From: Cordilura impudica
Taxonomy: Eukaryota; Arthropoda; Insecta; Diptera; Scathophagidae
Assembly (NCBI GenBank): GCA_963682025.1
Contig: OY821521.1
Location: 195,869,026-195,933,025 of the forward strand
Reading direction: 5' to 3'
Length of the DNA: 64,000 bases
Below, in pieces: positions 20,571 through 33,032 of the stretch. Each line of letters begins with the position of its first letter. Within the stretch, counting starts at the first letter, position 1. Under the pieces are notes generated by a model, which was not told the DNA's origin, did no database searches, and saw only the letters and a program-made list of their open reading frames with translations. The translations under genes were made by a program, and so were the position numbers.

Positions 20571-23360
20571 TCTATATGGAGTCCATAATTTCAAATATAA
20601 CGTTTTTTGGCTCCCCTGAACATTTTGATTTTATGACATACGCGGTAACACAAAAAGATATCTGAGGGACATAAAAAGATATCTGAGAGAGCAAGTCATG
20701 ACAATCAATACCACAAGTAATTAAATCAAATTTAAACAATAAGCTTTGAAGCAAGCCGTCAGCTTCATATGAGGGTAAGGGATCAACAAAATTAATTGAC
20801 GAGAGAGCGTATTTAAGAAATACACGTTGCACTCGCTCAATGCAAGAAATTTGATTCGCACAATGTGGACTCCACACGACAGCAGCATACTCTAATTTTG
20901 ATCTAACATAAGATGTGTAGATCAATTTTAATGTATTAGGATCAAAAAAATCGGAGCTATTTCTCCTAATAAATATAATATAATTTATATGGGCAATGAA
21001 AGACATTGTAGAGTCAAAAACAACTCCCAGAACAGTCACTATATCAATAGTAGTTAAATTGTGACCACCCAAACTAAAACAATACGGTATCGGATTGAGA
21101 GATCTAGAAAAAGAGAGACATGACGACATTTTGAAAGATTTAAAAGCAGATTATTAACCAAACACCAATCATGAAGATTATTTATTTATATTTTTAAATC
21201 ATCAGCATAAAGCAAAAAGCATGCCTTAGTAAAACACTTAGAGACATCATTTATAAACAAATTAAACAAGAGCGGACCCAAAACAAATTCTATTAGATAG
21301 TTATGATCTTATCCACATAAGAAAGTTACAATGCAATCCCATTGCTTGCAACTTATAATCAAGGATACTATGTGATACCCTGTCAAAGGCTTTAGAAAAG
21401 TCAGTATAAACCACATCAACTTGACTACCGTGTTCCAGTGCAGATATGCAATACTCACTGAAAACAGTTAAGTTGGTCGTAGTAGACCTACCAGAAAAGA
21501 ATCCATGCTGATAAGGAGAAATATTAGATTTTGAAAGGAAAAATAATTTTTTATAAATAACATGTTCAAAAACTTTAGAAACACATGATAATTTACATAT
21601 CGGCCTATAACTAGTAACTTCATCTTTATTGCCATTTTTAAAAACTGGAGTAATGGTCGTTGATTTCCACTTGTCAATGAAAATTCCTTCTTTTAATGAT
21701 AAATTAAAAATATATATGTAAGTGCAAACGCGACAGAAAATGCACACTTAAAAAAAAAAAATATATATATATATAAACCATCTGAATCTAATTTAAAATT
21801 ATTTTTTAATTGCATAATTTCATTAAAATCATCATCAACAGATACTTCAATGATACCAATGTCTAGCATGTCAAATCAATTTGAGTATCTAGCTGTATGA
21901 ATCATTAAAGAATCAAAAGTTGAGCTGAAAAAATTGGCAAATATATTTACAACATCACTACCAGATTTAGAAACAGAGCCATCATATTTTATGATAGTTG
22001 GAATATCTGAAACTTGCTTTTTAGATTTAACATAAGACCAGAACGATTTAGGATTAGATTTAATTTCACATTCTCTTTGTAAGATAAGATAAGGAAACTA
22101 TACACACTGCGACCAATTTGATCTTTTGTGCAGCCCATGGTTGTCCTAAAGATTAAGGCTTCTTATGAAGCCAATTACCCTATTTGGCATTAGTTTCTAT
22201 ATGTCCCGGGGGGATACAATGTATCCTCCAAGTGCAAGGCTTCTCTTACCACTTGGTCTTGTACATTCACAGAGAATATGTTCTACTGTTTCCACCTCCT
22301 GCTCGCAGAACCTACATGTGCCTATAGCAGATTGTCCTTTCATTCGTAGATGATATCTAAGATTGCAGTGTCCTGTAAAGAATCCCGTCAAGGTCCTTAA
22401 GTCCTTTTTATCAAGGGTAAGTAGTCTTTCCGATTGAACACTGGATGGAGTTATGAATCTCTTGGCCTGCCGTTGACCTGGACTTTTGTCCCAGTGTTCG
22501 GCAATTTGTGATTTTTTCCACTCCCTTATTTTTCCTTTTATGTGTCCCACTGGAACACCACAGAAAGGTTCCGGACCGATGAAAGGACGACGGGCCCCTC
22601 GATTGGTTAGGCATGTCTACATGTCCTTCATGTCCCGGAATCCAGCATAGAGTTAGTTTGTTGCATCTACCTAATTCGTTTAGCCCTTCGATGCACTCCC
22701 ACACCAGTTTGGACGTCACTTTGTAGGCCATTATTGCCTTTAGTGCAGCTTGACTGTCGGATAGTATATAAATGAGTGCCCTTTTTGTCTTTCTTCTGAT
22801 ACATTCAGTCCACGCATGTAAAAATAGCGAAGACCTCCGCTTGGAAAATGGATGGGTATTTACCCATGGGTATGGCACGTTGAAAATTGGGACCAAATAT
22901 GCCCTCGCCCGTGTACCCATGAGAACTTTGCTCCGGTTTCCAGGTCCCACTGGTCCATGTGCTCCGTTCCAATATCATGGTTTCAAATTCCCTGATGAAT
23001 ATATTTTTCGGTAACATTCTGTCCGTGACTCTCGCCTCCGGGTCGTGGATGAAGAGCCTCGCGACTCTCATGTGACCCTTTAGGTCACCGTCCTTCATGC
23101 TACCAAAATCCTGAAGTCGTACGGCACTCATGCACGCATCTTTGTAAGATAAATTGTTTATATAAAAATTTATTTAGAAAGTTGAATTCTCTTTGATAAT
23201 AAATGAACTTCTCATTATCTTCTGAACTACCAGATTTAATAAAACACTTATGAAACTTGTTGCGCAGATTCTTAAGCTTTTTTTAGACCCCTCGTATACC
23301 ATGGAAGCTTTTTCTAAAATTTCATAAACCCAATTTTATTTTACTTGATAGAGGTAATAT
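20571..23360 (-). pseudogene. Jockey/CR1-like non-LTR retrotransposon, ORF2 remnant
   Basis: Non-LTR retrotransposons copy their RNA into chromosomal nicks with an endonuclease-reverse transcriptase. Going leftwards on the minus strand: a post-endonuclease linker (LKNLRNKFHKCF, near 23,290-23,220), then an insertion by another element, then NPKSFWSYVKSKK and NIFANFFSSTFD (about 22,070-21,900). Next come reverse-transcriptase blocks SLKEGIFIDKWK, TSYRPICKLS and VDVVYTDFSKAFDRVSH (21,700-21,340). The catalytic YADD motif is intact at 21,209-21,198, followed by the C-terminal block YTSYVRSKLEYAAVVWSPHC (about 20,930-20,860). Several frameshifts and stops break the frame, and the endonuclease core and ORF1 are absent, so it is dead and 5' truncated. 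Confidence 0.85.
22088..23138 (-). mobile_element. Nested 5'-truncated non-LTR retrotransposon with RNase H domain
   Basis: The minus strand encodes the C-terminus of a second, RNase H-bearing element. It carries ILSDSQAALKAIMAYKVTSK and LTLCWIPGHEGH (about 22,780-22,640), then the cysteine motif CRFCEQEVETVEHILCEC (about 22,320-22,260), a typical C-terminal zinc knuckle of this group. Several frameshifts separate the blocks. It is flanked by a 14-bp direct repeat, tctttgtaagataa, at 22,074-22,087 and 23,139-23,152. Joining the flanks restores the reading frame of the host Jockey-like element (FILQRECEI), proving insertion. The clade is LOA/R1/I-like in domain order; I cannot say which. Confidence 0.87.
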
Positions 23361-24510
23361 GGAAGTGTACCTATTATTATATTTGTCGAATTTCTTTCAA
23401 ATAAAAATTATTATTTTTTCTTTTGCTAAATAAATTAAATTATTTTGTAATTTTTTTGTTTTCTTTCCTCACTATTAACTTTTTCTGTGTGTTAGTTTTT
23501 TTTTTCAAACATATTCTTGTTTGGAATGCTGTTTGCGTATCTCATACATTGATTGAAATATTAAGGGTTAATCAGCCATAGAGATATTCATCAAAATACA
23601 TACTTTCCACTATGAAAACAAACAATTTGCATTATAAAAATTATAAACGTCCTGTAGCAGAAATTATTGGCATATGTTTTCACGCCCCTGTAAGGCACCC
23701 GCAGTTGTATCATAAATGAAATTACTATTTGAAATGTGTGAAAGGGCCCTCTAATGGATGAATGAGAAGCTTGTGTTTCAAATTATAATTTGTAGTTATT
23801 TCCAAAAAAAAAAAAAAAAAAAAATAATCTAAGTAGAATTTTATATGTAATTATTTAAGCCTCCGCATCATTATACAGCGAATATGCTCAAAAGAAAAAA
23901 AAATTGTGAGTTATTGACTATGCCGCCTCCTAACAATATGTATTTGGGTGTAAAACAATGTCTCCAAAAAAATTAGGACAATCGAATAAGAGGAACACGT
24001 GCCTCAACGGCCCTGAAGTTTGAGAAACGGTATACATGGGAAAAGTATGATTTTTTTAAATTTCTTAAAATTTTTAATATTTTAAATGGATCTTGAATTA
24101 GAAGAATTTAAAAATCGTAATAAGCAGTAAATTATCTTCCTAATAAGGCAATAAAAACTAAAATCGGTTTAAAAAAAACCAGCTTATTACAATTGCCCCC
24201 GACAACTAATGTGTCACAAAACGCTTAATCAAGAAGTTCGAGACCAAATTTTGAAATTTGCAGAAATAATGTAATGCAAAAACATTTTTGTATTTTGTTA
24301 CCTCCAAGGTACTCAATTAAAAAGTATTTTTTATCATGTGCTTTGCAAACTCAGTTTAAACTAAAGCCAAAAGGTCTGAGTTTTTAAACACAGTTTTCAA
24401 ATCTCCAATTTTAAAGTTTCAAAAATTTTTTTAAAGAAATTTAAAAAATCAACGACTAGACTTTAAGGTTTAATTAAGCACATAATAGGGACTAAAGCCT
24501 CAAAAAATTG
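23361..24510. other. AT-rich noncoding DNA with possible Tc1-like end
   Basis: No gene is seen. The words ttaggacaatcgaataagagg (near 23,978) and, in reverse orientation, cctcttttcattcggccagtg (near 24,521) resemble Tc1-like inverted-repeat ends, which fits the transposase remnant downstream. The pairing is too weak to set boundaries. Confidence 0.4.
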
Positions 24511-24699
24511 AAGGTATTCCTCTTTTCATTCGGCCAGTGCACTGATTTAACTTCAGCGGATTTCGAGAAAATAGCGATTTTTATCACTTATTAAGGTTTT
24601 ATGAATTTTTATATTTTTTTTCAAATTCATCTCAAGTTCAGTCCTCTTAAAATAATATTACAAAATCTATTCATTAATTATTTTATTTGTTTTCATTAA

Positions 24700-25347
24700 A
24701 ATGCAAATAATAATGTGTTATTATGTGTTGGGAAGGCTTCAAGGGGCTTGCGTTCTTTTAGAACATATGATAGGAAAAGATCTTCTGCGAAGATTTGTGT
24801 ATTTGACCAAAAGCTGCACAAGTCTTCTGGCCCTAACGTTCAATTATTTATTAAGTTTAGAGAAACCTGGAGTAAGATTAACAAATTTAATTTTAAATCT
24901 TAGTTGAGGACAAGGAAGTGAAGGATCTACTTGGAGATTCAGATGCAATCATACAATATGCAAATCAAAATCTTAAAAGTAAAATTTGAAAGTATTCCGA
25001 TAAAAATGTTGGCGTATGGGAACAACTATTCGGAAAATATCGGCATTTCAGCTTCTATCAAGACAACGACCTCAAAGCACAAGTTGGGTGTAGTCCAAAC
25101 ATGGTTGATTTGGAATTGTCCACATGTGCTCCAAACGCCACCCGAATCACCAGACATTAATTTGCAGCTGCTTGAAACAAAAATCAGACTTTTTAACATA
25201 TCCAACGTGAAAGACCTAAAAGAGGCCCTAAAAACTGAATGGTATAAGATTTCCCCGGATTACACGAAAAAATGGGTTTCTTCAATGAATTCTTGTTTAA
25301 GAAGTGTGATAAATCAAATATTAATTCACCATTTTTTTCATTTTTAA
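24700..25347 (+). pseudogene. Tc1-like transposase remnant, DDE core mostly deleted
   Basis: Tc1 transposases are DDE cut-and-paste enzymes. The 3' portion reads GVVQTWLIWNCPHVLQTP, SPDIN, FNISN...LKEALKTEWYKI and DYTKKWVSSMNSCLRSVINQ, which is the C-terminal end of a Tc1 transposase. Just upstream, in another frame, FYQDND retains the second catalytic Asp motif. SPDIN should be followed by PIEHLWD, but that segment and its third acidic residue are lost. An upstream frame (about 24,715-24,900, with R-x-Y-D-R-K-R-S-S and FRETW) may be the N-terminal helix-turn-helix. The first Asp region between them is deleted. It is inactive. Confidence 0.75.
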
Positions 25348-26229
25348 ATAAGAATTGTTTTTAATTTTAGTATATACACGAAATAAGCTTTGACTTTGAT
25401 TTTGTATGAATTTTTGTTGTTGTTATATTTTTTCTTTTTTTGAAACATATTTCAAATATTGTTTTTGTCTTGTTACGCGAAGACGAGAACAAAGAATAAA
25501 AGAAAAATTTTTGTTAAATTGCATTGGTTTTTTTTCCATAAGAAGTAAAAAATATTATCTCAAACGAAATAAGCTGTGAGTCACTGTAGTTTGCAAAATG
25601 TTTGCAAATTTTGTGAAGAAAATCCAAAAAAACAAGTAAGAGTGTTAAATTCGGCTGTGCCGAATCTTTGATACCCTCCATCTCGGTTTGAGTATTGATA
25701 ATAAATGTAAACAAAATATTGGAAAAAGTAAACAATTTGTTTAACTTAATACCAAATTATTTCAGAAAATTCTTTGGGTTGGTTTTCGTCTTTTCTATTA
25801 TTTCGGATTTATTTCGCTGTTTGCTTTTTGGTCATTGTGATTGCTGATCGGCATGCATTTAGGTTATATACCTATATGCATGCGTTTCCGGTTATATGAC
25901 ATAACTTCTCGTTTAATTTAGTTTTTGCTAATTAAATAGCTCGCCCTAACCTCCATTGCAAAGGTGATGGTTGTGTATTAAATCGTGCCAATTGGTGATG
26001 GCTGTATAGTTTCTTTTAACTGGCCAAATATTTCTTCATTGCGGCCATATAGGTCGGATGGAATAACAAAATAATAACCAAAAAAAAGCTCTCTCAACTT
26101 TTTTATTAAAATATTGCCATATTTGGAAAACATAGAGAATAAATTTATAATAATAAATAATCAAATTAGGGATGCCAAACGCAAAAAACCAAATGTCCCA
26201 AACATTTTAAATAAAATAATTTGTTAGCA

Positions 26230-27284
26230 ATCACCCCTGTTCTTGAAACCACTATCACAAAAAAAAACTCGTAAATGAAAAAATTCTTAAATCAACTATT
26301 TTTTTCTGTTCTCTAATTTCAATAAGAATATTTTTTCTCGTTTTAATTCACATAGAAAAGGCTTTGTGAAACAAAACAAATGCCCTTTTTTCTACTAAGC
26401 AGGTCTTAAGAGATAAAAAAAAACTAATTGATATTTAAACTCTAACATGTTTTTTTATTGAACCTTGTCATTATTTTAAAAAATTAGACATTAATTTTAT
26501 GAAAAAAAAAAAAAAACGATTTTAAATAACGTCTACATTTTGCGCTGATTTAAAAAAAAACTCGTAATCAGTAGTCAATGTTAATAAAACACACTTTTTG
26601 CGATGATGCTGTTCTATAACTATAATAAAAACTTTTTATTTACACAATCTATTTTCCATTATAATTTTTTCAATTATAACATAAATTCTTTATGCACTAA
26701 TTATTGCAAGTAAAGGAATTAAAAAAAATTTTTTCATCAAATCACATATTTTTATTTTTTTGCATATGTTCGAAACAGAAGTGATGCCAGTCAAATCCAA
26801 TTTATTTGAGTATCGAAATTTTTTTTGGTGATGCCTAACTTTTTAAAAATAGAAAAGTCATTTTTAATTGAATGAAATTGAAGAACAAAAACAATTAAAC
26901 GAACAAATAAGTTGTTATTTTAAAATAAAATATTTTTCTTTATACTTTTTCTATAAACTTATGAAAAAACATGCACAAAATACATAAAAGCTTTTTGTGA
27001 AACTGAATAAAGAACCATATGGTACCTCGGTTTCTAGATAACATATGTTCTTAACTCAAACATATGGTATTTAACTCAAACATATGTTACCATTAAATAA
27101 ATAAAAAAAGTGGTTTCAAGAAACCCAAAATTTAAATTTCATGTGATTTTAAATTCACTCTTATTCAAATAACAATAAAATAAATAAAATAAAAAAAGTG
27201 GTTTCAAGAAACCCAAAATTTAAATTTCATGTGATTTTAAATTCACTCTTATTCAAATAACAATGTTTCAACAACAGGGCTGAT
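26230..27284. mobile_element. MITE-like insertion with ATCASCCCTGTT ends
   Basis: The left end ATCACCCCTGTTCTTGAAAC and the reverse complement of the right end ATCAGCCCTGTTGTTGAAAC differ at two positions over 20 bases, so these are terminal inverted repeats. Ends containing CAGGG resemble hAT elements. The flanks correspond to F1 positions about 475 bp apart in copy 1, so insertion came with a deletion and no simple target duplication is visible. No open frame of note is present. Confidence 0.55.
27095..27264. repeat. Perfect-looking 84-bp tandem duplication
   Basis: A segment containing gtggtttcaagaaacccaaa and gtgattttaaattcactc occurs twice in direct succession, essentially identical, inside the MITE-like insertion. 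The near-identity suggests a recent duplication or an assembly artefact. Confidence 0.8.
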
Positions 27285-28004
27285 ATTATAATATACTATT
27301 TAATTTTTTTATTTATATAAAAAAGTTTTTTAATAAAAGCAAAAATTATTTATGTATGACGACATTTCAACCTAAAAATTTAACTTTTTATCGATTGAAT
27401 AAACAACACAAAAATGGTTGTCGTTTAGATAACAATAACAGCTGGCATTAACAATAGCGAATATCGTTTAAAAATTTTACTGATAATTTTGGTTTTCTTT
27501 TTTTAACGATTCGACTATCGTTAAAAGAAGTTACTGAATCGCGGTACTGAAAAGCTATTAATTTCTCCTGAATGTCAATATTTTTTTTAAATGTAAAAAT
27601 TTTTTAAATGTAAACTGATTTGGTGTTTTTTTTTTTTTGGAATTTCGATTTGTGTTTAACGAATAAAATTTATGTATTAAAGATGCAATAGATGTCTTCT
27701 AAATTTAAAATTATAATTTCCGACGTTTTGTTATGATTTTCTGAAATTCAATTAATTGTAATTTATAATTGGAAATTTTTAATTCCAGTTTTTAGAATTG
27801 ATATTTTCTTAAATTTGAATGGAAAATTTAAAAAGTGCAATTTTGTATTAATGTGAATAATAATGCTTTAGTAATTATAAACAATTTTTAAAAATTAGAT
27901 GTATTCGCAATTATATATTTTGTAGGTAAAGCAGAATAATAATTCTATATAACTATGTAGAACTGTTTTGAAAGCAAAAAACTCATTGATGAACTCGGTA
28001 ACTC

Positions 28005-28543
28005 TATATTATTTTATATTTTATTTACATAAAATTCTGCAATATTTTGTTGTGGGGAAAATACATTTCTTTTGCATTAACAGAGCGTCACTTCATTTTG
28101 CTCAGCATGACTATGCCACAGTAGATGGCGCCGCAATTTTTGTTCTAATTAGCTTTGCAATAGTTATTTCTATTTTAACATGAATGTCAATATTTTCAAA
28201 TAGATATTATAGATATTATATATGTAAAGACAACAAAAAGTTAATATGCCAAACTTATGTTCATATTTGTAAAATAATAATGAAAATACGTATGAAATAA
28301 AAGACCAGCCCGTGTATACTCTTAACATTGTGCTGTATGATATCTATTTGAAAATATTGACATTCATGTTAAAATAGAAATAACTATTGCAAAGCTAATT
28401 AGAACAAACAAAAATTGTGGCGGCATCTACTGTGGCATAGTCATGCTGAGCAAAATGAAGTGACGCTCTGTTAATGCAAAAGAAATGTATTTTCCCCACA
28501 ACAAAATATTGCAGAATTTTATATAAATAAAATAATATACCGA
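28005..28543. repeat. Inverted duplication of an F1 segment
   Basis: Bases 28,005-28,207 are the reverse complement of 28,340-28,543, with about 130 bp between. The arms carry cacttcattttgctcagcat and its complement. Copies 1 and 3 hold only the right-hand arm, so copy 2 gained the left one or the others lost it. Confidence 0.8.
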
Positions 28544-29584
28544 TTTATTTCTAACATGCAGTTATTATGGATATACATACATATGTATATAGAATATATG
28601 TACATATATTATTTGTATTATTTAATATGTGTATGTATGTATGTTATTTTTGTGTTTTTCTCTTTAAATAAATTAATACCTACATAAAATTTTTTTTTGG
28701 TAAATTTACATTGTTTTTTTTTTAATAACAACTACGTATTTTAGCATTATTTGCTTTAGATGTTGGTGAATTTCTACTCCCTTTATATTAACTCGTAGTG
28801 TCTGCTTGTCGAAAAAATTTTGGATCGATTTTAAACGCTTTCCCGTGACCCAATCGATCTGAAACTTTGCAGGCAGGCTCGTGGCAATGACAGAAATGAT
28901 CAATAAAATTTTTTTAGTGATGCCAAAACAATGGAAACTTTTAAATTTTTCTACCAGAGTTGATAAAAAAATGTAGAAAGGGTTAGTTTTTATTATTTTA
29001 TTACCACAACGACCACAAAAACAATAAGTTCAGCTATGACAACAATACAACATTTAGAATAACAACAAGAAAAATATAGAAACATCATATTTTTCATTTT
29101 TTTTTTTAATTTTTCAGAGATTTCCCTGGACCTGTTCCACCGATTTTAATGATTTTTGAAATAGAAATCTTCCCATGAATTTGTTGAATTATTCTCACTA
29201 AAAATGATCACCTTAGCTATCCTATTGAGGGCGTGATCGTGACAAAAACAACATAGAAAATTATATTTTTTCAAGACTTTTTTTAGTTCTTTATTCAAAT
29301 CTCGGGCTCTAATCGATCGATTTGGACGATTTTAAATAGGAAAGTTCCCAGGATGTTAGTGAATCATTTTTTATGTCAACGAGCACCGTAGCTGCCCAAT
29401 TGATGCCGTCATCGTGATTTCCACAGACGGACAGACGGACATCGCTATATCAACTCCGGTTGTTATAAGGATCACAAGTATATATATTTTATGGGGTCCA
29501 AATTTTTTTTTCTAATTATTAGAAACGGAATGACAAACTTATATATACTCTCTGCACACTGGAGTGGAGGGTATAAAAATAGTC

Positions 29585-29735
29585 GTGGAAAATATGGGCG
29601 GAATCACCAAATTAAAAAATCGACAAAATCAGAAATCCCCACAACTGAAAATCGCCAAAACCGAAAGTCGCCAAAATTGAAAATAGCGAAAAACAAAAAT
29701 CGTCATAAATAAAAATCTTCAAAATCAATTAATTG
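29585..29735. repeat. Low-complexity array (aaaatcgccaaaa-like units)
   Basis: Imperfect 13-16 bp units such as aaaatcgccaaaaccgaaa repeat across about 150 bp immediately after F1 copy 2. The open frame across it is a repeat translation. Confidence 0.6.
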
Positions 29736-31200
29736 CTGAAATAAAAAAACTCCCAAATGATATTCTAAATTCAAGGCCAATCGCTAAGTTTTGCTGAATA
29801 TAAATTGGAAAATCCATGTTTTTCTCATGGGCAGCTATACGTAGCTTGATCCAGAGTAGAAACGCTGAAAAATTTGATAATTTTGAAACCGAATGAAAAC
29901 CGAAAGCAAGCACTGAAGTCAAAATTAATTATGAAAACATACATACATGTAAGTCGTAGCGAAGCACGACAGGGCATACTATATAATAAAGTTATAAAAT
30001 CTTAAATGAACTCACATTCACATTCATATGTTTGCGCAAGTAAGAAACACATGTATGGTAAGTATGTAAGGATGTGTGTATGAATAGGTACAAATATTTA
30101 AGATTACCGTAGTTAATAGAAGTTAAGTTTGTTAAATCTAGATTCTTTTATTATTATTATTGTTATTATTACGAGTAAACAAATACACGCATACAAACAC
30201 AAATATATTTTTAATACATTTACTATTGTATGTATTTACAGTTATGTTTGTTTGTATGGCTGAATGTATGTCCATATAACTGTAATAAATACTATTTATC
30301 TTTGGTTTATTAGTCCTGTGAGTTAAACTTCTACTAACTCCATTTGTTTATACGACTATGTTGTTTTTGTTGTTGTTTGTTGTTTAGCTAAATGTATGTG
30401 TGAACATGACATAGCAGTTCTTATTCTTAGCGGGTAGTTTTCGAGTCGTAGTAACAGGTCGTTCGTCCTTTTCTTTTTTTCTGCTCATCTCAGTCTTCGG
30501 TAAATAAAAAATAAAATAACAACAACAAAAAATAAAAACAAAAAGGTTAACCTCTAAAAAGCACACTCTGGGGGCGAGTTTCTTATGTTATTGCAAATGT
30601 TCACAACACAGAAGACTTTTGCACAACAAAGTTTGCTTAGGTTGGCAACTTTTAGAAATTAAACAAACGTATGCTGCTGATTGCTGCAAACAAACAGTCT
30701 TCGGAACGAGCAATAAAAACTCATAACGACAAAAATATCAACTAAACTGATCTGAGTGTGACGGACTTCAAAAAAAAAAAACGAAACACTTAAGGAAACA
30801 AAACATCATTCGTAGTTAGAAAGAATTGCTCTTGTTATATTTGTAACTTTAGTTTTGATAAGACTTTAAATTGGTCTTTTACAGAAAGTTAAATATGCAA
30901 TTTAAATAAAAAATGTATATTCATAATAAATGTGTGTATCCTTGTGAGAAAAAGTAAAAGAAAATAAAAGACATGTACGACAAACATAAAATACTGATGA
31001 CTGTATTCCTACTCAATTAATCTTAATGTTGTTTGCAAACTTCTTTTATTTTAAATATTAATATTTTGTATTTCTTTTTGGAGTGGGCTTGCAGGATATT
31101 GGTGAAGACAAATTTTGAGGAAATATAGTTTTTCATACAAACTCTCTTTCTTCCACTTATAGTAAAGAAAAGCTTGATAAGTCCTAACTATATATTTCAA
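29736..31200. other. Low-repeat noncoding DNA
   Basis: No coding exon is recognised. A short hairpin gtcgtagcgaagcacgac lies at about 29,951. Microsatellites: (tta)n near 30,149-30,172 and (aac) runs near 30,516-30,545. By its relative lack of transposon sequence it may be conserved noncoding DNA. Confidence 0.4.
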
Positions 31201-31202
31201 TG

Positions 31203-31590
31203 CTAAAAAAGTGGTTTACTAAATTTGGTTGTAGACGCACAAACCCTAGTGAAGCCGAATGCTCTGAACGGCCATTGTGGCAAAAATATCATGTTCGTCT
31301 GTTTTTCGGGGTAGGCATAATCCACATTGATTACCTTCAAAAAGGAAAAAGGATAAACGGTGAATATTATGTCAACTAACTGAGATTTCGACGAGAAGAA
31401 AGGTCTTTTTCATCACAGCTAAGCAAGGCTGCACACGTTTGTAGTCGCCACGATAAAATTTCATGAATTGGGCTACGAATTGTTAACTCATCTAACACTT
31501 TTTCCCGCTTTAACCCCCAGCGACTATTTTCTATTTTAAAATTAAAAAAATGGCTTGGCGGAAAGATATTTAACACCAGTGATGAATGAA
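31203..31590 (+). pseudogene. mariner transposase remnant, internally deleted
   Basis: The frame opens with the N-terminal DNA-binding end LKKWFTKFGCRRTNPSEA. It jumps directly to GIIHIDYLQKGKRING, then KFHELGYELL and the third-Asp block TPSDYFLF followed by LKKWLGGKIF (with frameshifts). The middle, including the first catalytic Asp motif MDETW, is deleted. The order and spacing are those of irritans/mauritiana-type mariners. No inverted repeats were located. It is nonfunctional. Confidence 0.75.
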
Positions 31591-31984
31591 ATCATTCATT
31601 AGACAAATACCTATTTTAAAATTTTTAAGGGCTAAATGTATAACAAATTAGAAACATGTTGGACAAAGTGTATTGAGCTAAAGATTATGTTGAGAAATAA
31701 TATACATATATATATTTTTTTTTTGATAAAAATTGCTAACATCATGTAAAATTTTATCATATTAGGCAACAAATGATAATTTCTTAAGACAAGACAGTTT
31801 TTTATAAAAGATACTTTTTTTATAAAAGGAACTTTTTGATGTGTAAACATCTATGCGCTCAGGGAGGTAAAAATCTATTTCACAATACAATCACAAAAAC
31901 AGAGTAAGACAAAAACGGTGTGAATTACGATTGTATTGGTGAAGAAATTAAGAAGTGTTTAGAGATAAAATGAAGGAACGATTC

Positions 31985-32325
31985 CATTAGGAAGTGTTTT
32001 GAGATAAAATTAAAAATGAAAAATAAAACATGAAAAATAAAAATTAAAAATAAAAAATTAAAAGTACAAAATGAAAAACGAAAAATTGAAAAATTGAAAA
32101 ATGAAAAATATAAAATGAAAAATTAAAAATAAAAAATGAAAAATAAAAAATTAAAAATGAAAAATTAAAAATAAAAAAATGAAAAATGGAAAATAAAGAA
32201 TGAAAAATAAAATATGAAAAATAAAAAATGAAAAATAAAAAAGAAAAATAAATAATGAAAAATAAAAAATTAAAAATTAAAAAAATGAAAAACGAAAAAT
32301 CAAAAATTAACCAGTTGAAATAATA
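31985..32325. repeat. A-rich low-complexity array (aaaaatgaaaaata units)
   Basis: About 340 bp is built of gaaaaat, taaaaat and taaaaaatg steps. On the other strand it resembles the attttcattttt array at 62.06-62.74 kb. Confidence 0.75.
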
Positions 32326-32459
32326 AATAATAATAAATATTTTTATATTAGCAGATCTCCTGTAAATGTTTGCTATAAGTGATTATTTATCACGCTTTCT
32401 GTTTGATTTTAAAAAAGTGCGACAAAAAATCTTTAATTACTAGATGTTTACACATCTCC

Positions 32460-33030
32460 CCTGTGATCGGACTCACATGATTTTTTTTAAAAAAGATAAT
32501 TTTTTATATATATAAAAGGTACTTATCAAAAAAAAGGCACTTTTTTAAATAAGAGGTAATTTTCTATAAAATGTATTTATTACGAAAACGTACTTTTTGA
32601 AGTACAGGTACTTTTTAAGAATAGGTACATCTTGAAGAAAAAGTACTTTTTAAGAACAATAACGTTTTATGGAAATGTACTTTTTTAAGAAAATTAATTT
32701 TTTTAAGAAAACATAATTTTTAAAAGAGTACATTTTCATAAAAGGTACTTGTTTGTTAAATGTACTATTTTTTAAAATGTACTTTATAAAAGGTACTTAT
32801 TTGTTAAAGGTGTTTCTTTATGTAATTTGCTTTTTATGGTACTTTTTAAAGAAACGATACTTTTTGTTAAGAATATTTACTTTTTAAGAAAAATGTATTT
32901 TTTAAGAAAATATACTTTTTTAAGAAAAAATATTTTTTTAACGAAAAAATATAAATTTTTAAGAAAAAAGTGTTTTTAAGCGAGTACTTTTTTAGGGAAA
33001 GGTAATTTTTTATGAGAAGAAACTTTCTAA
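32460..33030. repeat. Degenerate minisatellite, ggtactttttaagaaaa units
   Basis: Units of roughly 16-22 bases with core gtacttttttaagaaaa repeat across the block and continue just right of F1 copy 3 (aaagtacgtt at 36,871). This is the same family as the 54.5-58.8 kb array. F1 copy 3 was inserted at its edge. The lysine- and phenylalanine-rich frame here is a repeat translation. Confidence 0.75.
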
Positions 33031-33032
33031 AA

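Larger units (their letters stand above)
25632..29577 (+). mobile_element. F1 repeat copy 2 (3.9 kb) with insertion and inverted duplication
   Basis: It has the same ends as copy 1: ACAAGTAAGAG plus the attcggctgtgccgaat hairpin, and at the right ctgcacactggagtggaggg. It includes the gcatgcat hairpin at about 25,851. About 470 bp present in copy 1 (roughly 7,803-8,278) is missing and replaced by the MITE-like insertion at 26,230-27,284. A 200-bp segment is inverted-duplicated at 28,005-28,543. The left flank interrupts a sequence ending gaaaatccaaaaa. No protein is encoded; the 71-residue frame at 27,968-28,183 is produced by the inverted arm. Confidence 0.75.

Noticed and set aside
29940..29990. 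Hairpin gtcgtagcgaagcacgac as a Helitron 3' end
   Set aside because: No CTAG/CTRR follows at the right distance and no matching 5' TC end is seen.
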